14,605 nucleotides of DNA from Lentisphaerota bacterium (GTDB lineage Bacteria > Verrucomicrobiota > Kiritimatiellia > RFP12 > UBA1067): assembly GCA_022839525.1 (NCBI GenBank), contig JALHET010000042.1, forward strand, positions 1 through 14,605, in the 5' to 3' direction. The position numbers were made by a program, and so were the translations under genes. Position 1 is the stretch's first letter, and each line of letters opens with the position of its first letter. The notes under the pieces are model-generated. The model was given only the letters and a program-made list of their open reading frames with translations, had not been told where the DNA came from and ran no database searches. This document shows, one piece after another, positions 1-6,644 of the stretch.

Positions 1-2
1 GG

Positions 3-98
3 GCCTTCCCCCCGCCGGGGGGCGCGGCGGTGCTCCAGGCCATGGAGCAGGGGGTGGACCTGCACGGCCTCTTTTCGACGCGGCTGTTCCTGAAATGA
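3..98 (+). CDS. C-terminal end of an unidentified protein (partial)
   Basis: An open frame enters from the left edge and ends at TGA 96-98. It encodes about 31 residues ending LHGLFSTRLFLK. The frame has strong third-position G/C use (GCC, CTC, CTG, CGG), as expected of coding sequence here. It lies on the same strand as def, 82 bp upstream. The visible tail has a Pro/Gly/Ala-rich start and an amphipathic end but no motif that I recognise, so no function is assigned. Confidence 0.5.
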   Translation, partial: AFPPPGGAAVLQAMEQGVDLHGLFSTRLFLK

Positions 99-180
99 GG
101 CTCCGTTACCGTGCCGTTAGTTTCTCATTGCTAAAGGGCGTCGGACTTCTTTATCTTAACAGCACGAAAGCGAGGTTGGA

Positions 181-723
181 GTGATTTTACCGATTGTGAC
201 GTTCGGACATGATATCCTGCGGCAGAAGGCGAAGCCTGTGGCTGAGATAACCAATGAGGTGCGTCAGCTCATCAGCGATATGCTGGAGAGCATGTATGCC
301 GCCAAAGGTGTGGGGCTGGCCGCCGAACAGGTCGGGCGCACCGAAAGTGTCTGCGTCATTGATGTGCCGCGTGACGCGGAGAAAGAGGAGTGCCGGGAAG
401 ACAATGCGGCGATCCCTATGCCGCTGGTGCTCATTAATCCCGAGATTACGGCCTCCGAGGGCACGCAGCGCAACGAGGAGGGGTGCCTCAGTTTCCCGGA
501 GATCGGCGCGCCGATTACGCGTGCGGACAAGGTGACGGTGGACTACACGGATCGGGAGGGCGTGCGCCGCACCGCTACCGCCCGCGGACTGCTTTCGCGT
601 GCCATCCAGCACGAGATCGATCATCTGCATGGCGTGTTGCTGGTGGACAAGATGAGCCCGATACAGAAGATGTCGGTGGCCGGTCAACTCAAGCGTCTGC
701 AAAAGAAGGCCCGCGCCGAATAA
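181..723 (+). CDS. def: Peptide deformylase
   Basis: Cytoplasmic metalloenzyme that removes the N-formyl group from the initiator methionine of new proteins. All three family motifs are present: GVGLAAEQVG (residues 43-52), EGCLS (100-104; Cys102 is a metal ligand) and QHEIDH (143-148; His144 and His148 are ligands and Glu145 is the general base). At 180 aa it has the normal length for the family. The start is a GTG at 181, preceded by GAGG at 172-175. A weak promoter-like pair, TTGCTA (128-133) and TATCTT (152-157) spaced 18 bp, lies in the 82-bp gap upstream. The gene is followed by an intrinsic terminator at 744-777, so it probably ends its transcript. No fmt homologue follows it, although def and fmt are often adjacent. 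Confidence 0.97.
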   Translation: MILPIVTFGHDILRQKAKPVAEITNEVRQLISDMLESMYAAKGVGLAAEQVGRTESVCVIDVPRDAEKEECREDNAAIPMPLVLINPEITASEGTQRNEEGCLSFPEIGAPITRADKVTVDYTDREGVRRTATARGLLSRAIQHEIDHLHGVLLVDKMSPIQKMSVAGQLKRLQKKARAE

Positions 724-742
724 CCGGAACGAAGCTGTTTTC

Positions 743-765
743 TCACACCTTTCAATATGTGGAAA
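743..765 (+). repeat. 23-bp direct repeat, copy 1
   Basis: The sequence TCACACCTTTC-AATATGTGGAAA is identical over 23 bp to 830-852, 87 bp away. The repeat has weak internal symmetry: CACA pairs with TGTG, and TTTC with GAAA. A chance 23-bp identity in a window this size is very unlikely. Between the copies, ACCGA-AAAAA-TCGGT (783-797) forms a small 5-bp hairpin. Confidence 0.9.
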
Positions 766-777
766 GGGGTGTTTTTT
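744..777 (+). terminator. Rho-independent terminator of def, built on repeat copy 1
   Basis: A 10-bp stem CACACCTTTC (744-753) pairs with GAAAGGGGTG (762-771) with a single A-G mismatch. The 8-nt loop is AATATGTG, and six T residues follow directly (772-777). It starts 20 bp after the def stop. The left arm and loop belong to a 23-bp repeat that recurs at 830-852. Only this copy is followed by the GGGGTG and T tract that make a terminator. Confidence 0.82.
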
Positions 778-829
778 AGGAAACCGAAAAAATCGGTCAG
801 GGGGCGTATTGTTAAGAGGAGGGACGATT

Positions 830-852
830 TCACACCTTTCAATATGTGGAAA
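830..852 (+). repeat. 23-bp direct repeat, copy 2
   Basis: This copy is identical to 743-765. It is followed by AAGTCG rather than GGGGTG, so the strong stem and T tract of copy 1 are absent and it should not terminate transcription. It lies 55 bp upstream of the sbcD remnant. Confidence 0.9.
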
Positions 853-907
853 AAGTCGTTCTTCCGGTAGCGGTCGGCGCAAAGGCACGATCCCCGCGAG
901 AAATCCC

Positions 908-1177
908 ATGAAACTCATCCATACAGCCGATTGGCATTTGGGAGGGAAACTGCACGAACAGGAGCGGTCTGGCGAGCACGAGCGGTTTCTCCATTGGCTG
1001 AAAAACCCGTTGTGCGACGAACGCCCAGATGCCCTGCTGGTGGCGGGGGAAGCCTTCGATACCTTCGCGCCCTCTAACCGCGCGCTTGATGCGGCGTACG
1101 CGAATTTCGATGCGGTGCGGAAACTGACGCGCGCAGCGCACCGGGGTAAAAAGAGACGGTCGTTTTTGCCGCAGTAA
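908..1177 (+). pseudogene. sbcD: Truncated sbcD (exonuclease SbcCD subunit D) remnant
   Basis: This 89-aa frame starts at ATG 908. It matches the N-terminus of the SbcD/Mre11 metallophosphatase nuclease: MKLIHTADWHLG with metal ligands D8 and H10, then EHERFL, PDALLVAG and FDTFAPSNRALD. SbcD proteins are about 400 aa. Similarity stops near residue 75, and a Lys/Arg-rich tail precedes TAA. The third metal ligand, Asp in the GD motif, is Glu here (G47-E48). The later GNHD and GHxH motifs are missing, and no sbcC follows. The start also lacks a good ribosome-binding site. It is therefore very probably non-functional. The lost remainder would have extended across the repeats at 1174-1203. Confidence 0.82.
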
Positions 1178-1203
1178 ACTTTTACTGTCGGTAAACTTTT
1201 ACT
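1174..1203. repeat. 17-bp-period tandem repeat of an imperfect palindrome
   Basis: The 13-mer GTAAACTTTTACT occurs at 1174-1186 and again at 1191-1203, giving a 17-bp period with GTCG between. Each unit is itself symmetric: GTAAA-CT-TTTAC. The first copy overlaps the TAA that closes the sbcD remnant. The arrangement resembles a pair of protein-binding sites or the end of a mobile element. No transposase is nearby to decide between them. Confidence 0.8.
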
Positions 1204-1231
1204 TGTGCCCCCTCAACAGTTACTCTAAACT
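1203..1231 (+). promoter_or_regulatory. Possible sigma-70 promoter for the DUF481 gene
   Basis: TTGTGC (1203-1208) and TAAACT (1226-1231) are separated by 17 bp. They match consensus at only about 3/6 and 4/6. The site is 86 bp upstream of the DUF481 start and just downstream of the tandem repeat, which could act on it. Weak, based on spacing and position. Confidence 0.25.
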
Positions 1232-1262
1232 CCAAGCCCGTGAATGAAGTGACGGCTTTAGA

Positions 1263-1296
1263 TGTTGATCATAAAGTGGAGGCATTAGGATCAACA
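1263..1296. promoter_or_regulatory. 8-bp inverted repeat in the leader of the DUF481 gene
   Basis: TGTTGATC (1263-1270) and GATCAACA (1289-1296) are perfect inverted copies with an 18-bp spacer. They end six bases before the AAGGAG ribosome-binding site (1302-1307). The pair could be an operator for a dimeric regulator or a leader hairpin that affects ribosome access. There is no T tract, so it is not a terminator. Confidence 0.5.
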
Positions 1297-1316
1297 ATAA
1301 AAAGGAGACTGGCAAA

Positions 1317-2336
1317 ATGAGAAGTGCATGGATGCTGGCACTCGCGGGTAGTGTGGGTGTTTTTTCAGTGGTTTCGGGGGACGAGGTTTTTTTCAAATCA
1401 GGGGATCGGCTGACCGGAACCGTCGAGAAGCTGGAAGGGGGAAAAATGACATTTGCCTCAAAGGTCGCCGGGACGCTCACCTTGAACATGGCGGACATCA
1501 AGACCTTTTCAACCGATGCGCCCGTCGAAGTCGCCATGGCCGACGGGACGGTTCACATGCAGAAGTTGGCGGCTTCGGATGAGGGGTATGTCAGCGTCAT
1601 CCCCAGCGGGACAGCCCAGCCCCAATCGCTGTCCCTCGCGAATGTCGCGAAGATCAACCCGGATAAGCCCCGGTGGACCGGCTCGGTTGTGGCGGGCGCG
1701 ACGGTTGTCCGCGGGAATACCCGCAGTGAAACGGCCAGTGCCAGCTTTGATGCGTCGCGCCGGACCGAGAATGACCGTATTTCGTTGGGCGCGGGCTACT
1801 ATTTTGCCAGCCAGCGTGACAACAGCACGCGCGACAGCAGTACGAGCGCCGACAACTGGTTTCTCAAAGGCCAGTATGATTATTTTGTCAGCAAGGAGTT
1901 CTACGGTTACGGGAATATCCGTTACGAAAAAGACCGGATCGCCAATTTGGACATGCGTATCGCTCCCGGCGCGGGCTTGGGCTACCAGTGGATCGAGCGG
2001 GCTGACCTGAACATCTCGACGGAAGCCGGTGCTTCCTGGATGTATGAGAGATATAGTGACCCGGATGAGACGCGGACCTATCTGGCCGGACGTTTCGCCT
2101 ATCATGTGGACAAAACCTTCAACGACCATGTGAAAGGTTTCCATAACCTTGAATATTTTCCAAGTTTAGAACGCGCCGACAGCTTTTTGGTGAATACCGA
2201 TGTGGGCTTGCGTGCCGCCCTTACCGCCCGTATGGCGATTGAGGCCAAGGCGCAAATGGCCTATAACTCTCAGCCTGCCGAAGGCCGCGACAAGAAAGAT
2301 CTGCGCTATATTTTGGGCGTCGCCTGGACGTTCTGA
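1317..2336 (+). CDS. DUF481 outer-membrane beta-barrel protein (YdiY-like)
   Basis: A 339-aa exported protein. Residues 1-22 are a short signal peptide (MRSAW, a hydrophobic stretch, then VVSG). Residues 23-75 (EVFFKSGDRLTGTVEKLEGG) look like the small beta domain found before DUF481. From about residue 115 onward alternating polar and aromatic strands fit a beta-barrel (GSVVAGATVVRGNT, GAGYYFASQRD, YDYFVSKEFYGYGNIRYEKD). The chain ends in VAWTF, with the terminal Phe typical of BamA-assembled outer-membrane proteins. It resembles COG3137, called salt-induced outer membrane protein in E. coli, but the substrate or role is unknown. The start follows AAGGAG by 9 bp. The kinase gene begins 16 bp downstream, so the two are probably co-transcribed. 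Confidence 0.85.
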   Translation: MRSAWMLALAGSVGVFSVVSGDEVFFKSGDRLTGTVEKLEGGKMTFASKVAGTLTLNMADIKTFSTDAPVEVAMADGTVHMQKLAASDEGYVSVIPSGTAQPQSLSLANVAKINPDKPRWTGSVVAGATVVRGNTRSETASASFDASRRTENDRISLGAGYYFASQRDNSTRDSSTSADNWFLKGQYDYFVSKEFYGYGNIRYEKDRIANLDMRIAPGAGLGYQWIERADLNISTEAGASWMYERYSDPDETRTYLAGRFAYHVDKTFNDHVKGFHNLEYFPSLERADSFLVNTDVGLRAALTARMAIEAKAQMAYNSQPAEGRDKKDLRYILGVAWTF

Positions 2337-2352
2337 TGACGGGGAAGAGGAC

Positions 2353-3462
2353 ATGGAACTGTCTCTGCTGATGAAGGCGTTTGATGTTTCCGGACGGCTG
2401 GTGACGATTAATCCCACCGGCAACGGAAATGTGAACGACACCTTCTTGGCTATTTTCCGGAACACGTTTGCCGAAGAGCAGGTGATTGTGCAACGGGTGA
2501 ACCCTGCGGTTTTCCCCAAGCCGGAAGCGATCATGCACAACCTCCACTGCCTCACGGCGCATGTTCACCCGAAACTGGAGGCGGAGGCTGACACCTCCGA
2601 CCGCGTGTGGCAAATGCCGCGTATCGTGAAGACACGCGATGGCAAAGATTTCTTCCGCGATAATGTCGGCAATGTCTGGCGGGTGATCACCAAGATTGCT
2701 TCGGCCACCGCCTTTGATGAAGCCCAGAACGCCGAGCACGCGGCCGAGTGCGGGGCGGTGCTGGGACATTTCCATTGGCTGGTCTCGGATCTCGATCCGC
2801 AGATGATGATCGATCCCCTGCCGGGCTTCCATATCACGCCCGGTTACTTGAACAAATACGATGCCACACTCGCCGAAGTGCCTCTGGCTCAGAACCGTCT
2901 CAACGCCTCCATGGAGGCACGCCGCATGGCCATGTTCATCGAAGAGAGGCGCGGGTTTGCCGCCACGCTCCAGAAGGCGCTGGACGCTGGCGAACTGAAA
3001 TTGCGCATGATGCATGGCGACCCGAAGGTCAACAACATCCTGATCGATGACTTCACCGGGAAAGGCACGGCGGTCATCGACCTCGACACCGTGTCGCCCG
3101 GCCTGATCCACTACGACTTCGGGGATGCTCTGCGATCAATCTGCAACCACGCGGGCGAGGATGAGCAGAACCTCAGCAAGGTGGTTTTCGACCTTGACCT
3201 TTGCGCGGCCTTCTGCAAGGGATACATGACCCATGCCCGTTCCTTTCTGACCGAAGCGGACCGCAAATACCTATACGACGCGATCCGGCTGATCACGTTC
3301 GAATTAGGCCTGCGCTTCTTTCAGGATTATCTGGCGGGCAGCGTCTACTTCAAAATCCGCCACCCTGAACAGAACCTCAACCGCGCGCGCGTCCAGTTCC
3401 GCCTGTGCGAATCGATCGAGGCTCGCGAGCGCCCGATCCGCGACCTGCTGGCCGGGCTGTGA
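2353..3462 (+). CDS. NahK-like sugar kinase (aminoglycoside phosphotransferase fold)
   Basis: A 369-aa cytoplasmic kinase of the APH/choline-kinase fold. It closely resembles N-acetylhexosamine 1-kinase, sometimes annotated as mucin desulfatase. NahK phosphorylates GlcNAc or GalNAc at C1 using ATP. Visible elements are the N-lobe region TGNGNVNDTFL, the catalytic-loop motif HGDPKVNN (H221, D223, N228), and the metal-binding segment IDLDTVSPGLIHYDFGD (D243, D245, D255). ATG 2353 is chosen as the start because GAAGAGG at 2344-2350 precedes it. The open frame continues back to 2200, but only inside the DUF481 gene. The actual sugar cannot be read from sequence. Other hexosamine or hexose kinases of this clade are possible. 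Confidence 0.85.
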   Translation: MELSLLMKAFDVSGRLVTINPTGNGNVNDTFLAIFRNTFAEEQVIVQRVNPAVFPKPEAIMHNLHCLTAHVHPKLEAEADTSDRVWQMPRIVKTRDGKDFFRDNVGNVWRVITKIASATAFDEAQNAEHAAECGAVLGHFHWLVSDLDPQMMIDPLPGFHITPGYLNKYDATLAEVPLAQNRLNASMEARRMAMFIEERRGFAATLQKALDAGELKLRMMHGDPKVNNILIDDFTGKGTAVIDLDTVSPGLIHYDFGDALRSICNHAGEDEQNLSKVVFDLDLCAAFCKGYMTHARSFLTEADRKYLYDAIRLITFELGLRFFQDYLAGSVYFKIRHPEQNLNRARVQFRLCESIEARERPIRDLLAGL

Positions 3463-3470
3463 GAGAAGCG

Positions 3471-3971
3471 TCACAATGCCGCATTGACTTTGGCGTTGCC
3501 TTCCGCGACTTTCTTCTCTAGTTCATCCTTATAGGCATGGAACTTCGTCCGCAAAGCCGCATGGGCGGTGCCGAGGATCTGGACGGCGAGCAGGGCGGCG
3601 TTGGTTGGTCCCGCGCTGCCGAGCGTGACCGTGGCCACCGGGATCCCCGCAGGCATCTGCACGGTGGCGTAGAGCGCGTCGAGACCGTTCAGTGCGCCGC
3701 CCGCCACGGGGATGCCGATGACCGGGAGGACAGTATGTGCCGCCAACACACCGCCGAGGTGAGCCGCGCCGCCCGCCGCAGCGATGATGACCTTCAGGCC
3801 GCGCGATTCAGCCTCGCCCGCGTATTCGCCCGCGAGGTCAGGCGTGCGGTGCGCGGAAATCACGCGCACCTCGAAGGCGACGCCGAAAGTTTTCAGAGTC
3901 TCGGCGGCTTTCTGCACCAGCGGCCAGTCCGAGTCGCTTCCCATCACGATACCAACGAGAGGTGTGGACAT
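3471..3971 (-). CDS. purE: N5-carboxyaminoimidazole ribonucleotide mutase (PurE class I)
   Basis: Interconverts N5-CAIR and CAIR in de novo purine synthesis. The 166-aa length is normal for class I. Motifs seen are GSDSDW (residues 11-16, phosphate and ribose binding), SAHRTP (39-44, catalytic His41) and AAAGGAAHLGG (64-74). These are followed by LPVIGIPV and VQMPAGIPVATV. The start ATG at 3971 has AAGGAG six bases upstream on its strand. It is the last gene of the GT4-purD-purE run, 48 bp after purD. Its 3' end meets the kinase gene tail-to-tail with only 8 bp between and no terminator visible. Class I PurE normally works with PurK, which is not in this window. Confidence 0.96.
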   Translation of the reverse strand: MSTPLVGIVMGSDSDWPLVQKAAETLKTFGVAFEVRVISAHRTPDLAGEYAGEAESRGLKVIIAAAGGAAHLGGVLAAHTVLPVIGIPVAGGALNGLDALYATVQMPAGIPVATVTLGSAGPTNAALLAVQILGTAHAALRTKFHAYKDELEKKVAEGNAKVNAAL

Positions 3972-3989
3972 TGAGGGCTCCTTGGATAG

Positions 3990-4034
3990 TTACAGGTTGA
4001 GGGTTTATAGGTTGAGGGGTTACCGGTTGAATGC
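3990..4034 (-). repeat. Three 15-bp tandem units across the purD stop codon
   Basis: On the plus strand, units starting TTACAGGTTGAGGGT (3990), TTATAGGTTGAGGGG (4005) and TTACCGGTTGAATGC (4020) follow one another exactly. Read on the minus strand, 15 bp is five codons. Each unit therefore ends with the same in-frame stop: purD ends FNR-stop, then PLNL-stop, then TLNL-stop. It looks like a local duplication of the gene's last codons, leaving tandem stop codons between purD and purE. Confidence 0.72.
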
Positions 4035-5291
4035 GCGGTGGGCGATGTCGGTGCGGAAGTGCGCGCCTTCGAAACGGATTCTCGCAACCGCCCCATACGC
4101 ACGGGTAACCGCTGTTTTCAGATCGGCTCCCAGCGCAGTCACCGCCAGCACGCGCCCGCCTGAAGTGACCACCTGCCCGTCTTTACGCGCGGTACCCGCA
4201 TGGAAGACCATGCTGTCGGAATCCCGGGCGGCTTCTTCGAGACCGTTGATAGGGATGCCCTTTTTATAGACGCCGGGATAACCGCCGGCAGCCATGACCA
4301 CGGTGGCGGCAACTTCCGGCCGGATCGTGATCAGCGCGTCATTCAGCGTGCCGTCGATACAGGCCTGAAGCGCAGGAATCAGATCGCCAGCGATGCGCGG
4401 CAGCACGGCTTCGGTCTCGGGATCGCCGAACCGTGCGTTGAATTCCAGCACGTTGAGGCCGCGGGGGCCAATCATCAGTCCCGCATAGAGCACGCCCTTG
4501 TAAACGATGCCGCGACGTTTCAGCTCGCGCACCACCGGCAGGATCACCGTGTCGCGGATCACCGGCAACAGGTTGGGGGTAACCACCGGCGCGGGCGAGT
4601 AGGCGCCCATGCCGCCTGTGTTCGGCCCCTGGTCATGGTCGAAAACGCGTTTATGGTCTTGCGACGAGGGCAGGAGCACGGCATGTTCGCCATCTACCAG
4701 CGCGAGGATGGAGGCTTCTTCACCATCGAGAAACTCTTCGATCAAGACGTGCGCGCCAGCCTGACCGAACACCGCATCATCCAGCATCGAGCGGATGGCC
4801 GCTTCAGCCTCTTCAATCGTTTGAGCGATGATCACGCCTTTGCCCGCCGCCAGCCCGTCCGCTTTGATCACGACGGGCAGCGCGAATCTACGCAGTGCCG
4901 CCAGCGCCGCCGCCGTGCGGTCGAACGTTTGCGAACGCGCGGTGGGCACACCTGCGGCGGTCATCACCTCTTTCGCAAAGCGTTTGCTACCCTCCATCCG
5001 GGCTGCGGCTTGGCAGGGACCGAAGACGCGCAACCCCTCGGCGGCAAAGGCGTCCGTGATCCCGAGGCAGAGGGGGACTTCCGGCCCCACGACCGTCAGG
5101 TCTGGCCGGATGGCTTTAGCCCAAGCAAGCAACTCTGGAACATCTTCAGCCGCGATGGGGAGGTTGCTGGCAAGATTAGCGGTTCCGGCATTGCCGGGCG
5201 CACAGAAAAGGGTAGGGCGGCAGGAGTCTTGGGACAACCGCCAAACAAGGGCGTGCTCCCGTCCGCCGCCGCCGACGATGAGAATGTTCAT
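4020..5291 (-). CDS. purD: Phosphoribosylamine-glycine ligase (GAR synthetase)
   Basis: ATP-grasp enzyme that joins glycine to phosphoribosylamine, step 2 of purine synthesis. The 423-aa length is typical. Visible motifs are the N-terminal GGGGREH (residues 7-13), VIKADGLAAGKGV in the ATP-grasp lobe, the segment HKRVFDHDQGPNTGGMGAY and the signature RFGDPETE (287-294) with metal-binding acidic residues. The C-terminal preATP-like domain is complete. No clear Shine-Dalgarno precedes ATG 5291, but the glycosyltransferase gene ends only 33 bp upstream, so translation may depend on the shared transcript. It is followed by the 15-bp tandem repeats and then purE. Confidence 0.97.
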   Translation of the reverse strand: MNILIVGGGGREHALVWRLSQDSCRPTLFCAPGNAGTANLASNLPIAAEDVPELLAWAKAIRPDLTVVGPEVPLCLGITDAFAAEGLRVFGPCQAAARMEGSKRFAKEVMTAAGVPTARSQTFDRTAAALAALRRFALPVVIKADGLAAGKGVIIAQTIEEAEAAIRSMLDDAVFGQAGAHVLIEEFLDGEEASILALVDGEHAVLLPSSQDHKRVFDHDQGPNTGGMGAYSPAPVVTPNLLPVIRDTVILPVVRELKRRGIVYKGVLYAGLMIGPRGLNVLEFNARFGDPETEAVLPRIAGDLIPALQACIDGTLNDALITIRPEVAATVVMAAGGYPGVYKKGIPINGLEEAARDSDSMVFHAGTARKDGQVVTSGGRVLAVTALGADLKTAVTRAYGAVARIRFEGAHFRTDIAHRAFNR

Positions 5292-5324
5292 GGCGGATAA
5301 GATAAGGGAAGATGCGCACCGGGT

Positions 5325-6437
5325 TCAAGGACTTTCGGCAGGGGTGTTGAGGACTTCGTTGTAGACGTCAAGCGTGGCCTGCACCATTGACTCCAAAGAG
5401 AACCGCGCCATCGCATCTTCACGCAGTCCCTTAAACCGCGTGCGTGACGCGGTCACCAAACGTTCCGCGAGCTCGGAGGCATCGCCCGGCTCCACCAGCC
5501 ACCCGTTGATACCCTCGCGCACGATGTCCAGCGCCCCGCCGAACCGTGTGGCGATGACCGGGCACCCCATGGCCAGTGATTCGGCCATGGTACGTCCGAA
5601 CGCTTCGGGCTTGGTGTGATTGCCGGAAACCAGCACGTTTCCGCATGCGTAGATCTCGGCCATACGGCTCTGAGTGCCCGCGAAAGCCACATGGTTCCGC
5701 AGACCGGGTGTTTCTGCCAGTTGACGCAACTCCTGCGCGTACGCGGCTCGTGCCGCCTCAGCACCGCCGACGATGACGGTTTTGATTGCCGGTAATTTTT
5801 TCCGAGCCAGCCCGGTGGCGCGCAACAGCACGTCGAATCCCTTAAGCGGTGTGAGACGCCCCACGCCCAGCACGACAAACCGGCCGTCGAGCCCGTACCG
5901 TGTGCGGAACGACGTCATAAAGGATTCGTCCAACCGCTCCGGATCAAACTGCTGCGGGTCGATGCCCCGCGGGATGATGCGGATTTTTGCGTCGGGCGTG
6001 CCGTAATGCCTGCGGATGTGGTCTGCCACCGCCGAACTGGGACAGATCACCCGCACGCCGGCGGTCATGATGCGGCTGTAGGCGTTCACGCTGTTGAGCC
6101 CGTGGACGGTCGAGACGCTCGGCAGACCCAGTGTCCGGTTCGCCAAAGTGAAAAGCCACCCCGGAACGCGGCTGCGGAAATGGACGAGATCGGGCTTCAA
6201 GCCGGCCAGGAGGCGCCGCAGCGCCCTCGCCCGCGATCCCGCCGTCAGCGGGTTTTTGGACTTCACGTCCAGGGTGCAATGACGCCCGCCGTCACGTTCG
6301 ACCGTTTCCGCCAGCCGTCCGCCGCTGGAGATGACGGTGCTGCGGATGCCGCGCCGGACGTATTCGCGGTTCAGCTCGACAGTTCCGCGCTCGACGCCAC
6401 CCTCTTCGAGCGCCGGAAGGATTTGGACGATATGCAT
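5325..6437 (-). CDS. Glycosyltransferase family 4 (GT-B fold)
   Basis: A 370-aa cytoplasmic or membrane-associated GT4 enzyme that would transfer a sugar from a nucleotide-sugar donor, probably to LPS or another envelope glycan. The N-terminal acceptor domain begins MHIVQILPALEEGGVERGTVEL. The donor domain contains GVGRLTPLKGFDVLLRA and the retaining-GT motif KPEAFGRTMAESLAMG with E278 and E286 (E-x7-E), then GCPVIATRFGGALDIV. It resembles WaaG and related LPS-core transferases, but donor and acceptor are not readable. No Shine-Dalgarno is visible before ATG 6437. It leads the run into purD and purE, which is an unrelated pathway. Confidence 0.9.
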   Translation of the reverse strand: MHIVQILPALEEGGVERGTVELNREYVRRGIRSTVISSGGRLAETVERDGGRHCTLDVKSKNPLTAGSRARALRRLLAGLKPDLVHFRSRVPGWLFTLANRTLGLPSVSTVHGLNSVNAYSRIMTAGVRVICPSSAVADHIRRHYGTPDAKIRIIPRGIDPQQFDPERLDESFMTSFRTRYGLDGRFVVLGVGRLTPLKGFDVLLRATGLARKKLPAIKTVIVGGAEAARAAYAQELRQLAETPGLRNHVAFAGTQSRMAEIYACGNVLVSGNHTKPEAFGRTMAESLAMGCPVIATRFGGALDIVREGINGWLVEPGDASELAERLVTASRTRFKGLREDAMARFSLESMVQATLDVYNEVLNTPAESP

Positions 6438-6644
6438 GAGAAAAAAGGGCTGGCCGTTTTTTCGTTGGGGGCTTGCGTTTTCACCCCGCCGTTTGTGGAG
6501 ATAATATATCGGATCACAGTGGTGAAGGCGAGGCGTTTATGGGAAGGGGATAACCGCGCAAAGGGAAAAGTCGCTTTTTGGTTTTTTTTATGCAATATTT
6601 TTAACTGCTTCGTGCAATTAGGTTTTTCATAAAAAAGGGGTAAC
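6438..6644. other. AT-rich divergent intergenic region
   Basis: This 207-bp gap lies between the divergent glycosyltransferase and hydrolase genes and should hold both promoters. It is much richer in A+T than its flanks, with T-runs at 6576-6589 and around 6598. AATATAT near 6502-6508 could serve as a -10 on the minus strand. I see no convincing -35/-10 pair in either direction and no small open frame with a ribosome-binding site. AAGGGG at 6633-6638 is the likely ribosome-binding site for the gene at 6645. Confidence 0.5.

Noticed and set aside
187..918. A 243-codon minus-strand frame opposite def and the repeats
   Set aside because: It spans def, a terminator and two repeat copies. The product repeats HPFPHIERCE-like text only because it translates the 23-bp repeats.
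2200..2352. Upstream extension of the kinase frame into the DUF481 gene
   Set aside because: The extra residues are Arg/Pro-rich and out of frame with the real DUF481 protein. ATG 2353 has its own ribosome-binding site.
4200..5300. A 366-codon plus-strand frame opposite purD
   Set aside because: Shadow of purD: low-complexity His/Arg/Gly-rich translation, no ribosome-binding site or domain.
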